Below, piece after piece: positions 42,058 to 52,217 of a stretch of DNA of 64,000 nucleotides. The DNA comes from Chaetoderma sp. LZ-2023a (Eukaryota; Mollusca; Caudofoveata; Chaetodermatida; Chaetodermatidae). The first letter of the stretch is position 1. Each line of letters opens with the position of its first letter. A model generated the notes under the pieces. That model saw only the letters and a program-made list of their open reading frames with translations, did not search any database and was not told the origin of the DNA. The translations under genes were made by a program, and so were the position numbers. The stretch spans positions 83,207,306-83,271,305 of the forward strand of contig CM067371.1 of the NCBI GenBank assembly GCA_034401795.1, read 5' to 3'.

Positions 42058-42915
42058 AACATTACAAGACATGGTTTACATTTCACGGAAGCATTATTAG
42101 GCCATATCGCCTATCGTTATGGTGGGGGTTGAGAGAGACGGATGCACACCGTGGATGTCCTTCCCGTAAGGGCGTGGCAGATCTAAATATCTTGCCCAGA
42201 CATTCGAACAGAATTCGGTGAGCATACATATCTCGCCCGTCACGTCACCGGGTCCTATGGAACTAACCATTTAACCTGTCATTAGGTTTATACACAAGTT
42301 GCCAGTTTTGCACTGCGGTGCGGGAGGATTGTCAGTAAAACAGAATAATAATTAATACATATGTTTTTGCAGTGCTTTCCTACATTGGCTTGAGGTACTA
42401 TCTACTAAGTATCCGAAGATACGCGGGTGTGTGTGATACCGCACCCTAGCCATCACCGCTCGGAAACCCCAATAGTTTCCCAGAGTCGGATCAGCCCATG
42501 GTGCAGATAGGGACATCCAAACAATTAAGAAGCCACAAGGCTAAGAGGAACATGAAAAGAGACAAAATCTGCGAGTTATGAGTCTTACCGGAGTGCTGGG
42601 CTAAATTATCGCACTACCGGAAGAGAAGACTATTACACAGTATGTAATGATGAAAGTGTCTCTAATCATTCTGAACCTATCCTATCGAGCTGAATAGAAA
42701 AGGTTTTAGGCGGTAGCATGCCGGGCTAAACAGAGTTGTAGCACGAACAGTGATCTCAGTGAAAAATTGTTGGTGGCGGGAGAAAGTGCTGCATATATAA
42801 ATGTTGCTGTATAGTGGTTTCTACGTGCACTGCAGTCCTATATTTTTATAACTAAACAAAACGAGTTAACGGATGGCCACTGGCCATATACATACATAAT
42901 CTAACCAGATAAACA
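42058..42915. other. Island interior without assignable gene
   Basis: Moderate GC, few repeats. One 46-codon frame near 42556-42700 (KSASYESYRSAGLNYRTTGR onward) is open but unsupported. Confidence 0.3.
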
Positions 42916-42920
42916 ATACG

Positions 42921-43127
42921 GTGTCAAATGATTATGGTGCATATTTTAGTAGAGGTCTACGAACCTACTATAGTGCGGTTAGCAACGCACTGCGGAAAAA
43001 TGATAATAACTATTTAACAAATACAGAAATTATAACTATCGGTCCTAAGACCGTTGCAGTTCCTTTTAGTCATCGGAACCATTATTACGGATATGAGATA
43101 ATTAACAAAACCTATATAGAGAAATAA
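42921..43127 (+). other. Unassigned 68-codon open frame
   Basis: Starts with GTG, not ATG (an in-frame AAT ACG precedes). The peptide is rich in Tyr and Asn (SNDYGAYFSRGLRTYYSAVS, then NHYYGYEIINKTY). No known family is recognised. Confidence 0.25.
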
Positions 43128-43202
43128 TTAAACTCTGAAGTATAGTTACTTGAATACTGGGTAGCCATTCCCAAGTAAGGCTATGGTGTTACCGAAATTG
43201 AT

Positions 43203-43783
43203 ATGTCACTCCATACGCGACGTGAGATGATGCGCTCTCCGGAAGCTGGAAAGTTCCCGCAGGCTGGTTCCCGCGAGCTGTTGTCCACAACCAAGATTCC
43301 CGCAAGAATGTCCATGGTGGGGAAATCATCGCTCAGCACTGTAAGCCTATTCAGAATGTCTAATGATCAGTCAGTAAAAGATACGATAGTACTACGAGGT
43401 GAAGAAAGTTCCCGTACACCGATGGTATGGATGGAAAGTGTAAACAACCTGATCACTAGCGGGGGTTGTCAAATGCGGATGAAGATACAAAACAAAGCGT
43501 CACAGTGCTGGGTATGTCAACCAGCTCTGAAGACGGGCCGGGCAGAGTTTACTTGCTACGGTCGAAAGTCAAAGGACCTATACGACAGGTGCGGCGGCGT
43601 TTGAAATACCACTTTTTAGGTGTGGCCGGCAGATCCGGCGAGTCATCCATCAAAGAACATCCTGCCTCTACATCTGTAGATTCACATTATCAGGCCGCAA
43701 AGGCCTCACCGCAAGTTTGTGTTCCGAATGTAGATATTGTATTCGTGAACGCTTTATCAAAGGTTTCTAAACTACTCCCGTAA
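43203..43783 (+). other. Two overlapping unassigned open frames
   Basis: 43203-43604 (133 codons, MSLHTRREMMRSPEAGKF) and 43466-43783 (105 codons, MSNADEDTKQSVTVLG) overlap in different frames. The second includes a basic stretch (LLRSKVKGPIRQVRRRLKYH). They lie directly upstream of module copy 2 on the same strand and could be parts of one frameshifted gene. No homology is recognised. Confidence 0.3.
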
Positions 43784-43802
43784 AAGTTACAAAATTGATT
43801 TA

Positions 43803-44144
43803 GTGCGGTGGGTTGGAAACTGTACTCTACGGGATAAAAACCCGACCCATAGCGAAGAAAGACGTGTGTCGCGCTTGATAATAGTTGGTACCGCTCCAAC
43901 CTGTTCGGCCACTGGCCGAGGATGCTCTCGATCTCTGGATCGCTTCTCCTTTTATACTCTCCGTGAGGTCACAGGCGCAGGCTTCGTCCAATCATCGCTC
44001 AATCAACAGTTACAGTTTATATTAAACTAGCTAAGTAACCGCGCTAGGGTCCTCCTTTGCGGTGATACCCCACAGATTTCATTCCATGAGGTACCTCTGG
44101 CGAGGGCCACGATTATGAGTCATCAATCCGGCTCCATGTACTAG
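43803..44144 (+). pseudogene. Unrecognised module, copy 2, upstream ORF (one in-frame TAG)
   Basis: Open from 43803 to a TAG at 44028-44030 and, in the same frame, on to a TAG at 44142-44144. The part around and after the first TAG aligns with the C-terminal third of the copy 1 upstream ORF (41333-41623), which has Ser where this copy has TAG. The spacing to the next ORF (90 bases) is similar to copy 1. Function unknown. Confidence 0.35.
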
Positions 44145-44234
44145 ACCTCTCAGGTGGCAGCAAACGAGTACAATTGTTTGACTGCACCACATTAATTATT
44201 GTGTGTATTTTTAACTTTATTTCCCGGCTGAAAA

Positions 44235-44522
44235 ATGGAGCCATGGAACCGTCACACCGGTGACACCAACGGCGTGGAGGAGACAGTGTGGTTCAACTTT
44301 GGCGGCAATAGTCGCATGCCCCCACTCAAACGTGAACGTTCCACCGGCTCTCAGTAGGTTTCTGTACAATCAGGTGGCGCCCGAGATCTGCTGCTAACCG
44401 GCTTTCCTGCCCCACTGCACCACGCACCTGCAGTGCAGCGGAACGGGTACATCCGGTGGACCAACGCATACACCCAGCAGCTACATTCTGGTGACCTCAT
44501 AGAAATGCATGCACTGTGGTAA
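44235..44522 (+). pseudogene. Unrecognised module, copy 2, downstream ORF (one in-frame TAG)
   Basis: An ATG at 44235, immediately preceded by an in-frame TGA (44229-44231), opens a 95-codon frame ending at TAA (44520-44522), interrupted once by TAG at 44355-44357. Residues 6-33 align with residues 25-52 of the copy 1 protein (TGDTN, TVWFN, GNSRM, PPLKR). After the TAG the frame continues with similarity (SVQSGGARDLLLTG). It may yield a 40-residue product, or be decayed, or the TAG may fall in a small intron (TAGGTTTCTGTACAATCAG). A poly(A) signal follows 26 bases downstream. Confidence 0.45.
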
Positions 44523-44547
44523 AAAAATTGCATTGCAATTTGTTCCA

Positions 44548-44553
44548 AATAAA
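44548..44553 (+). promoter_or_regulatory. AATAAA poly(A) signal candidate
   Basis: AATAAA lies 26 bases after the stop of the module copy 2 downstream ORF. Position and strand fit a transcript ending here. Confidence 0.4.
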
Positions 44554-44639
44554 CCGTTCATTTTGCCCGGACTATAAGCCAAATCACCCGAAAATCACCA
44601 TACATTAATAGCTACATAGTTATATAGTCCTCTTCTGCT

Positions 44640-46465
44640 TGCTAGGCTATGCAGCCTGTAGCAGGTCTTCACTATCTTCATTGGCGGCTGGATCCTGTAC
44701 CTGTTGAACTGGTATGTTGGTGTCGACAGGCATGATCGGGGAATCTATCGTGTATGTGGCCTCACTGTAGTGTCTGTCTAACCTTGCCTTGAATGAGTTG
44801 ATGGACGGAACCGTCACTACTGACTCTGGTAGATTGTTCCAGTGGTTAGATGCTCTAACAGTGAAAAAATTCTTTCTGGTGTCTGTGTTGAAACGTTGTT
44901 TCTGCACTTTGAAGCTGTGACCTCTTGTCCTGTCGCCTTTGTCAAGTGGTGGAGTGGCGTTATGGTCTACGTTGTACACATCATGTAGATATTTGGACAT
45001 TTCTATTAGGTCACCCCGTAGACGTCTGTACACTAGGCTTGGCAGTTTGAGTGATTTGAGACGCGCTTGGTATGGCATTTGCGTGAGTCCTGGAACAGAT
45101 TTCGTGGCTTGACGTTGAACATTTTCCAGTAGTTGGATGTCTTTCTTGTAGAAGGGGGACCAAACGGCATTGCCATATTCTAAGCGTGGTCGGACTAGGC
45201 TCTTATACAACAGGACAAATGTACCAGGATTTATGTAGTCAAATGATCGTCTAATCAGGCCAACTAATCTGTTGGCCTTATTGACTGCCTTTTCTGCATG
45301 CTGGTTGAATTTTAGACAATTGTCTACGTACACTCCTAGGTCCTTCTCACATACGGTCTCCTCGAGTACAACTAGCTGGTCACTTTCCTGCATGCTGTAT
45401 TGGAACTTATCGTTAGATCTGCCTAGGTGCATAACTTTGCATTTAGTTGCATTAAAACGGAGCTGCCATTTATGTGGCCACTCTTTAAAGCTATTCAAGT
45501 CTTTTTGGAGCGCATCATGGTCAGTTCTGGAGTTAACTCGTGTGAACAGCTTGGTGCCATCTGCAGAGCTTGATCATGCTTTCTACTACTCATGGCATGT
45601 CATTAATGAAGCAGATGAAAAGTACTGGTCCAAGCACGCTGCCCTGTGGAATTCCGCTTAACACTGGAGTCCAATTGGAGCAAGATCCACTGATGGATAC
45701 TCGCTGCTTTCTGTTGCTTAGGAATGCGGCCTGTATCCATCCTAAAGTGTCGCCACTAATTCCATAGCTGTGGAGTTTGCTCAGTAGTCTTTGGTGTGGA
45801 ACAGTGTCATACGTTTTAGCGAAATCAAGGTAGATGACATCAACTGCATCACCGTTGTCAACAGCTTTAGTACAGTAATCTAGCATGTCTATGAGCTGTG
45901 TGATGCAGGACCGGCCATTTAAGAAACCATGTTGGTGGTCTGACATGAAGCTGGACATATACTTTGTTAGTGCGTCTTGGATGAAATATTCCATAATTTT
46001 GCATACTACTGATGTTAAGCTACTGGTCTGTAATTGCCTGCTGATGATTTAATTGCTATACCTTTCTTGAAGATTGGTGTGTCTTGTGGGAGCGTTCTTT
46101 CAGTGAGGGACGGTTAAATAGTATTGTCAGTGGTTTGGCAATGAAATGGCTGATCTCATTTAGAATTCTTGGTCAGTGGTGAGATTTCGTCTGGTCCTTG
46201 GGAGTTTGACACTGCAAGTTTCTCAAGTCTTTTTTTTTTGCACATCAGTTTCTATGATTCTGATTTGGTCCAATGGGTTGTTAGTTAAGTTACTGGCAAG
46301 CTGTGGTATACTACTGGTGTCCTCGCGCGTAAATACCCTTGTGAAGTATGTGTTCAGTTCTTCTGCCTTCTCTGTGTCAGTTATTGCTGTTGTGCCATTG
46401 GCTCTTGCGAGGTCTGCAACCCCAGTCTTTGTCTTTAGTTTGGATCTTATTATGTTATGTTAAAG
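44640..46465 (-). mobile_element. CR1-like LINE, 3' half
   Basis: A 5'-truncated non-LTR element on the minus strand. Linker and RT N-terminal pieces lie at 46000-46465, the RT core at 45590-45994, and the thumb and C-terminal domain at 44647-45498. The 3' end is near 44640. It sits directly beside the unassigned island. Confidence 0.8.
44647..45994 (-). pseudogene. CR1-like LINE reverse transcriptase (frameshifted, active site changed)
   Basis: The core frame (45994 down to 45590) contains HGFLNGRSCITQL, VIYLDFAKTYDTVPH, a turn with SGIPQGSVLGPVLF and INDMP, the usual RT motifs of CR1/Rex1/Jockey elements. The palm box lies in the break between the two frames and reads SADGTKLF instead of (Y/F)ADDTKLF. 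The second frame (45498 down to 44647, 283 codons) reads WQLRFNATKCKVMHLG, ARLEYGNAVWSPF-like RPRLEYGNAVWSPF, TRGHSFKVQKQRF and NHWNNLPESVV. One frameshift near 45500-45590 separates them. It is non-functional as it stands. Confidence 0.85.
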
Positions 46466-46978
46466 ACTCTAACTAGGCATTAATTAATTTAATCTTACTC
46501 ACTCAGAGTGTGTTGTTGTATTTAAGACTTTTAATGTTATATAGACATTTTGAAGAACCGTTCGCGCCATACAGAATAGGGGCGAGTCCATCGTGGCTGG
46601 ATTTCCATATGCATACAGATACAGAATAGGTGAAATACCCTAAAAATTTGATACGCTAACGAAAACATCCGAATCCATACGAAAATATCCGAATTATAAA
46701 CCGGGTACTAGTCTGTCAATTCTGTTTATTTTCTGTTAGAAGGTCATCTTTGTAAGTTCATTGGTCAATATATCTATAATTATGTTACTAGCCAATGAAA
46801 CAGCAATAAATTTCTTCCAGCTGATAGAGGAATTAAAGCCAGATCTCCAAATCGAATAAACTAGTAATCCGTCAAGAATAATGCCAAAAAAGTGTAGTTA
46901 GGTAATGAATTTACTTCCTAGTCTAATAAGATGTAAGGTAGATATTTAGAGGAGAATGTATAGGAAGAGACCGTGAAA
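46466..46978. other. Intergenic sequence ahead of a possible gene start
   Basis: AT-rich; no repeat or domain recognised. It may hold the promoter of the exon at 46979, but no convincing TATA or initiator is seen. Confidence 0.3.
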
Positions 46979-47083
46979 ATGTCGACTACACTTGAACAAC
47001 AACTACAGAAGTTTATCAAGCATGCAGAAAGTTTAAATGAGAAAGACGATAGCGACCAAAATGGTTACCAACTGGAATACCAG
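46979..47083 (+). CDS. Possible first coding exon of a host gene
   Basis: An ATG in fair context (GTGAAAATGTCG) opens 35 codons ending exactly at a strong splice donor, CAG|GTAAAC (47084). The peptide MSTTLEQQLQKFIKHAESLN followed by EKDDSDQNG is hydrophilic and acidic with a probable short helix, as at the start of many cytosolic proteins. The frame closes soon after the donor, so it makes sense only as an exon with a phase-0 junction. No downstream exon was recognised in the window; a (TA)n run and a LINE piece follow. I cannot name the gene. Confidence 0.4.
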
Positions 47084-47363
47084 GTAAACACTTATTAACC
47101 TTTTAATTATCTTAAAAAAAATATACACTAGATTAAGATTGTAGACATATCCAACTAATATATTAGGAAATGTTGTGTGCAATATTGCTGTAATTTGCAT
47201 TTCTGGACGGGGCAGGGGTTATGTGCCTGTCTAGTGTCTAGATAATATTATATACGTCGGGGTATCTCTAATTGAGTATCCTGTGTATAGGTTATGCATG
47301 GATGATGGGGAATGGGTTTAGTGCCTATCACAAAAATATAAATTTTGATACATACTGGCCTAG

Positions 47364-47367
<4 letters not shown>

Positions 47368-47440
<73 letters not shown>
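47368..47440. repeat. (TA)n microsatellite
   Basis: About 73 bases of TA dinucleotides; an open frame crossing it (47272-47571) is not a gene. Confidence 0.95.
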
Positions 47441-47443
<3 letters not shown>

Positions 47444-47618
47444 TAGTCAAGGAACTTGGCGCTATCTCTGGATCACCGATAGCTTGCGGAAGTTATACAT
47501 GTGTGCAGCATATTATGTACAGTTGCTTGTATAGGATCGTCTGTCGACCAGTTGTATATATCTCCTGTTAACGGAAATCTGTACAGTTATATTTGCATAT
47601 ATTTATAACCGTTCTGAC

Positions 47619-47903
47619 ATGGAGCAGAACATAAAGGTATTGCCTGCGTTCTGTAATATTTTTAACTTTAACTTTAGACATGATTGTAGACAGTTAAGAG
47701 AAAATCTTATAACTAGGGGTCATAGTCTAAAGTTATACAAAGCGAGAGCGAGACTCGACTTGCAAAAATACTCTTTCAAACATCGAGTTATAAGCTTATG
47801 GTATAGCATTGTATTTACAAAAAGGGATTTAACGGTGACCCTAGCAACTATAGACAAATCAGCCTTACATGATGTATCCGTGTGTAAAGTTTTAGAGCTT
47901 TAA
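47619..47903 (+). pseudogene. LINE C-terminal fragment (CR1/Rex1-like)
   Basis: 94 codons on the plus strand. LITRGHSLKLYKARARLDLQ, KYSFKHRVISLWYSIV matches the C-terminal signature TRGHS.KL..., then F..R....WN.LP of CR1-like LINE proteins, as in the element at 44640-46465 (TRGHSFKVQ... NHWNNLP). The WN position reads WY. It is an isolated 3' fragment with no RT core nearby. Confidence 0.65.
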
Positions 47904-48004
47904 TATGAGATACGAGACAGTTGCGCTGTACTGGAACAAATTGTGTGTGAAACCATACCAATCTAACTAGCATGTATGTGTATGGTCAGGGTACCTGTTT
48001 CTAA

Positions 48005-48160
48005 TGGTATCGGGATGTTTCGTACCTGGGACAATTCGTCCCCAAGACATTTCGTGCCAGGGATGTTTCATCCTGGGACAATTCGTCTAGGATGTTTCGT
48101 CCCAATTTTTAGATGGGTGGACTCATACCTTTACTGGGTCACTATATCGCGAGACAGTTC
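48005..48160. repeat. Cluster of GGGACAATTCGTCCC-like motifs
   Basis: GGATGTTTCGTACC, GGGACAATTCGTCCCC, AGACATTTCGTGCC, GGGATGTTTCATCC, GGGACAATTCGTC, AGGATGTTTCGTCCC and GAGACAGTTCGTCCC occur within 155 bases. Each is nearly self-complementary. It is non-coding. Confidence 0.6.
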
Positions 48161-48227
48161 GTCCCTGTAATTATTATTGTAAAATATGCACCAAGACAGC
48201 ATACTTAATTAGTTTAGTCTCATAGTA

Positions 48228-48340
48228 AATGTCTATTTGCAGACCAAGAGAAGACTATTTTTGAAAATTTACCACTGGAATGACTGGCTCGGTTATGGAG
48301 CCAGTCATTTCAATGGTAAATTTTGTAAAATTTCAAATAA
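48228..48340. repeat. Family B repeat, partial
   Basis: AGAGAAGACTATTTTTGAAA, AATGACTGGCTCGGTTATGG and GAGCCAGTCATTTCAATGG; the right arm stops early. Confidence 0.6.
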
Positions 48341-48769
48341 TATACTGATTTATAATTTCACTTTCAGTAGCACTTTGCTATGTTCCAATACGAATTCGTG
48401 AGTATTACGAACAAATATTAATTTAAGATAGATTCAGCCTTCATATTTCATAGTGTTATCATATGTATTGGATACAGATATGAGATGAAAGCCAATAGAC
48501 TACAGGGCTATGATACATTCTTGAAAATTTATAAATGATAGCAATTCTACAACAAAGTGAAGGTCCATAGTACATAGACATGCGGGAGATACACACTGAA
48601 GGCGTCAATTAGATTTCCACCCCAACTTACACTCTGACCCCATTCCATGTTAGCGCCCATGATTTTCCGTAAAGAATCACAATTTAACCCAACATCATAT
48701 TTTACCCACAAAAAGGAAACATTCAGAAGTCACATCTACATATCATAAGGAACACATACCTGTGCAGGT

Positions 48770-48900
48770 GTAACGCGCCAATATCGAATTTGCGGCGCTG
48801 GTCAATGGCACAGGGGCCAATATCGAATTTGATATTGGTGCACTCATTGGTCAACAGCGCAGGGGTCGATATCAAATTCATTAACAGCGCAGGAAAACAA
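48770..48900. repeat. Tandem CCAATATCGAATTTG motif repeat
   Basis: GCCAATATCGAATTTG appears twice and a GATATCAAATTCATTAACAG version once, each with CTGGTCAATGGCACAGG-like spacers. The complement of this unit occurs at 58230-58330. Confidence 0.5.
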
Positions 48901-49139
48901 TGTCAATTGAGCATATATCCGCCAGTGCTCCAGATAACTTTCTTCTCTTGGGAGTACGGTACAACTTAATTGATGAGGAGTACAAGACTTTTCGCTTTTG
49001 ATCACTGGTGGCTTCTTTAAACCTCAAGTTTGTTCAAGAAAATTTCTACTTTCTCAGACATGATGCCTGAGGTGGACAACCTAGTTGAATCCATGACATT
49101 TATATTTTGATACTGAATAAATAATATTGAATCTTGAAT

Positions 49140-49303
49140 CGGAGAACATGTCCAGTTGTAGACCACACGAATATTATTTTTGAAAATTTATCACTGTAAT
49201 GACTGACTTGATTATCGAGCCAGTCATTACAGTGGTAAATTTTCAAAAATAGTCTTCTCTTGGTCTGCAAATGGACATTTCCCAAGGCCACTACAGAAGC
49301 CGT
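49140..49303. repeat. Family B repeat abutting DIRS-A copy 2
   Basis: AATATTATTTTTGAAAATTT, ATTATCGAGCCAGTCATTAC and AATAGTCTTCTCTTGGTCTG; ends near CCGTTTCTAAG, exactly where DIRS-A homology begins. Confidence 0.65.
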
Positions 49304-50119
49304 TTCTAAGTCTTTTCTGTGATAATGATAGCTTTGTGTGCGCTCTATAAGGATTATTTGGATTACCATGGAAGGAGCCGATGATATCCACGTTGTATAA
49401 TTCCATGTTATTCCATATTTAAAAAACTTAGGTCTTCAAAATTTTGTGTGTGTCGCATGTTCCAATTTCTGACCCCGAATCTGTGTTAACAACGAAATAT
49501 GCCAGATCGGCAGATGTGAAATAAGGTTTTGGCTATACAGTGTTTAACACGAAAATCGGCTGACGTCGTTCTCTGTATGATCCGAGCGGGTGATGTCACA
49601 TCCGAGTTATCTCAGATTTTAATGTGAAGAAAATGTTTCATTAATTCGCGCATCTGATTCTGGGAGCTGCATACTGTAATTGGTATCAGAAAAACTGGAA
49701 TTTTCAAGTTTTGCGTATTATCACGATCTGTTTGCAATGATCGGTGGTTTCAAAATTCTTGATTCAGATGTGTGGTCTGCGGTTTTACCGTGTTCTACAG
49801 CAGTTTGTTTACATTTTGTTGTTTCTTCACATATCGTTTTGGCCTTCGTTAGAAGTATAATTTATATTGATTAGTAGATATACCCTGAATGCTATGCAAT
49901 ATCGTTCCTGGTTCCATTTATACATCATGCAGGATCAGTATATGGGTGTATATTTCCCACTTCGTTCTTGTCATCATAATCAATGCGATCTTTGCTGTAA
50001 CGTTGTGGGGTGCTGGAGAGTTAACACTAATTTATGGTCAAATTTATTTGAAAATTATTTGTCTGCCTTCCATTCCTGTTTTGTTCCGCCTGTTTATTGT
50101 AGGTTTGTGCTTATTTATA

Positions 50120-52107
50120 GGCCAAGCCAGCTCCGCCATCATGTGGCGAGTGCCATAAGTTCATGAGGGTCTTGGTCAAGGACCCTGTCTGCTTTAGATG
50201 TACAAATTGTAATCTTGATAATAGGTGTAATATTTGTGCATTGTGGTCGTCCGATATGATGGTCAAGTTCCTTTCCCAGAAGAACTTGGCAGGGTCAGGC
50301 GGTCGGAAAGTAAATCGTGGAGCGTCTGTTTCGGCCCCTGGGGGCACCACATCTGCAAGCAGAGGTAGCGGAGATGGCATCTCCGGTGTCGGAGATGGCA
50401 TCTCCGGCGTGGTTTGGACCTACTATGCACAGCTTCTTGTATAGCGTCCTTCCCACGCTGGTGTCGTCCCTGCTTCCAAAAGTTTCAGGGCAGTCTCTTC
50501 CTGTGCTTGGTACGGACCCTGTCTTTGGACAGGGTTCTGGACTGGCCACCGAGGGAGCCGTCTCGTATGGCTCCCTGGCAGTCCCGTCAGGCTCTGGCCT
50601 GATGGGTTCAGTATCTCTGCGGCCACCTCCGGGTGGTCCAGTAGCGGTGGCCAGTCCATCAGGCATGGGAGCCATCCACCATGATGGCTCCAGTGCTTCC
50701 TCGTCTGGTGACGATTCTTCGGGGACTGAAGACGAGGAGGTCGAGGAGGAGAGATTGCTGCGGCCTGAGATGCCACGGGTGGAGAGCATGGAGGCCACTC
50801 CGGTACCGGCCACCGGTTCCGTGATAGTTGGTTTCTCACCAACCGGCACGGTGACCAGTGTGGCTGGCCAGGCATGGTATACACCTAGCTCACCTGGTCC
50901 AGCGGTCAGGCATGGGGTGCCGATGGCGCCCGTGATTGGCCACGGTTCCTCACGCATTATGGGTCCGCACGGTTTTCCATGAGGGCCAACTCCATGGACT
51001 GGTGTTTTCCATGGGGTGGCGGTGGAACCGTACGGTACCAAAAATCCTGGTGTATCGGCAATGGCTCCTAGCCGGGAGGCTGTTGCTGGTAGACCCGTGA
51101 GCACGTCAACGGGTGACGTGTTCACAGGAGTGTCCTCTTCGGAGACAGACTGGTTGGAGGCCCTGGCTTGGCTAGCCAGGGTGGACCCGTCTGTGGTTTC
51201 GACCACGGCCGAGGAAGATGCACCCCATCCATCGGTGGCATCGATTAGGACGGGGATTTGGATATTGGACTAGATCCAAGGTTTATGGAGTTGTTGGATG
51301 CTATAGCAAACAACTTCTGACCAAGGGCCAGCACCCTGCGGCCTCCAGTGAGGTGCGGGCAAGGTGCCGTATTCCCCGTGCGGAATACGACAGATATAGA
51401 GTTGTACCAGCAGTCACTGAGGATGCTCACTGGATGCTGGGAGTCCAGTGTGCTGGAGCGGGTGGCCCCGGTGCTGGTGGACAAGTCCCAGGTGCACCAT
51501 GACAAAATCCTGTCCCTATGCAATGAGAGTGTGATGGCAGCAATGAGTGCTGTCAACCATTCTTATCGCCTTCTTCAGTCGGTGTAGACTGAAGCGGGGG
51601 CAGGCCACCCTGTGGCACTTTCATGCGTGAATGACGGCCTGGTACTGTCTGTGGACGCATTGGCAAGGGTGCAGGCGCGAGTGACAAAGTCTAAGAGGCA
51701 GATGGTCCTTGATCATATGCGTCTGGCTACGGCTGTTAGAGAGCGTCTTCTTGGGACGCCCCTTACTGGCCCTAGCATCTTTGGTGGCCAAGCACGGGCC
51801 ATCTTGGAAGACATCGCCAGCATCGCGCAGAATCGGTTAGCTGTGAATCTGCAGCTGGAACTAGTGCGACAGGCGCACACACTAGGGGCTGTAGCCAAAC
51901 CACTAACCGGACAACCTTCTAACAAGCAGAAGAAGCACAAAAGCAAGGCGAAAGCCCAAGCCTAGTGCTGCTTCTGTTTCTACTGGGTCTTCACAGCCGC
52001 CTCCGGCGAGTAAGGCCAATAAGTTTGTGGAGGCACCTACCCACCCCAATGTTGCCACCGAGAGGCGGGAAGGGGAAGGGTAAGTCCTCAAAGGGAGCGG
52101 ATCATAC
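50120..52107 (+). pseudogene. DIRS-A copy 2 gag-like ORF1, broken
   Basis: The Cys/His module is conserved (CGECHKF, then CFRCTNCNLDNRCNIC). The frame 50317-50982 runs without break through the point where copy 1 is shifted. It ends at TGA (50980-50982) where copy 1 has Cys (TGC). 51016-51273 and 51612-51965 carry the rest: ALARVQARVTKSKRQMV and RERLLGTPLTGPSIFGGQAR. There is a small deletion near 51270-51310 and a TAG at 51586. The basic tail follows. Comparison of the two copies gives the best view of the original protein. Confidence 0.75.
50365..50691 (+). other. Hairpins in DIRS-A copy 2 gag region
   Basis: 50516-50523/50528-50535, 50554-50561/50567-50574 and 50583-50592/50597-50606 are the counterparts of three copy 1 stems with paired substitutions. 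50668-50676/50683-50691 (GGAGCCATC/GATGGCTCC) is present here and absent in copy 1. GGAGATGGCATCTCC occurs twice, near 50379 and 50391-50405. Confidence 0.65.
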
Positions 52108-52217
52108 CTGAGGGTACGAGGGCTGCCTTCGTATCTGCCTGGACCGCACCTGTGCAACAGGCACAGCGGTGCCAGTTAGACCGGCCAAGCCAAGACCAAA
52201 ATTGTTCTCTCTCGTCA

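Noticed and set aside
47272-47571. 99-codon frame with Tyr-Ile repeat
   Set aside because: It crosses a (TA)n run and has no other support.
50295-51206. 303-codon minus-strand frame
   Set aside because: Antisense of the DIRS-A gag region; it exists because of GC-rich, stop-poor sequence and has no domain.
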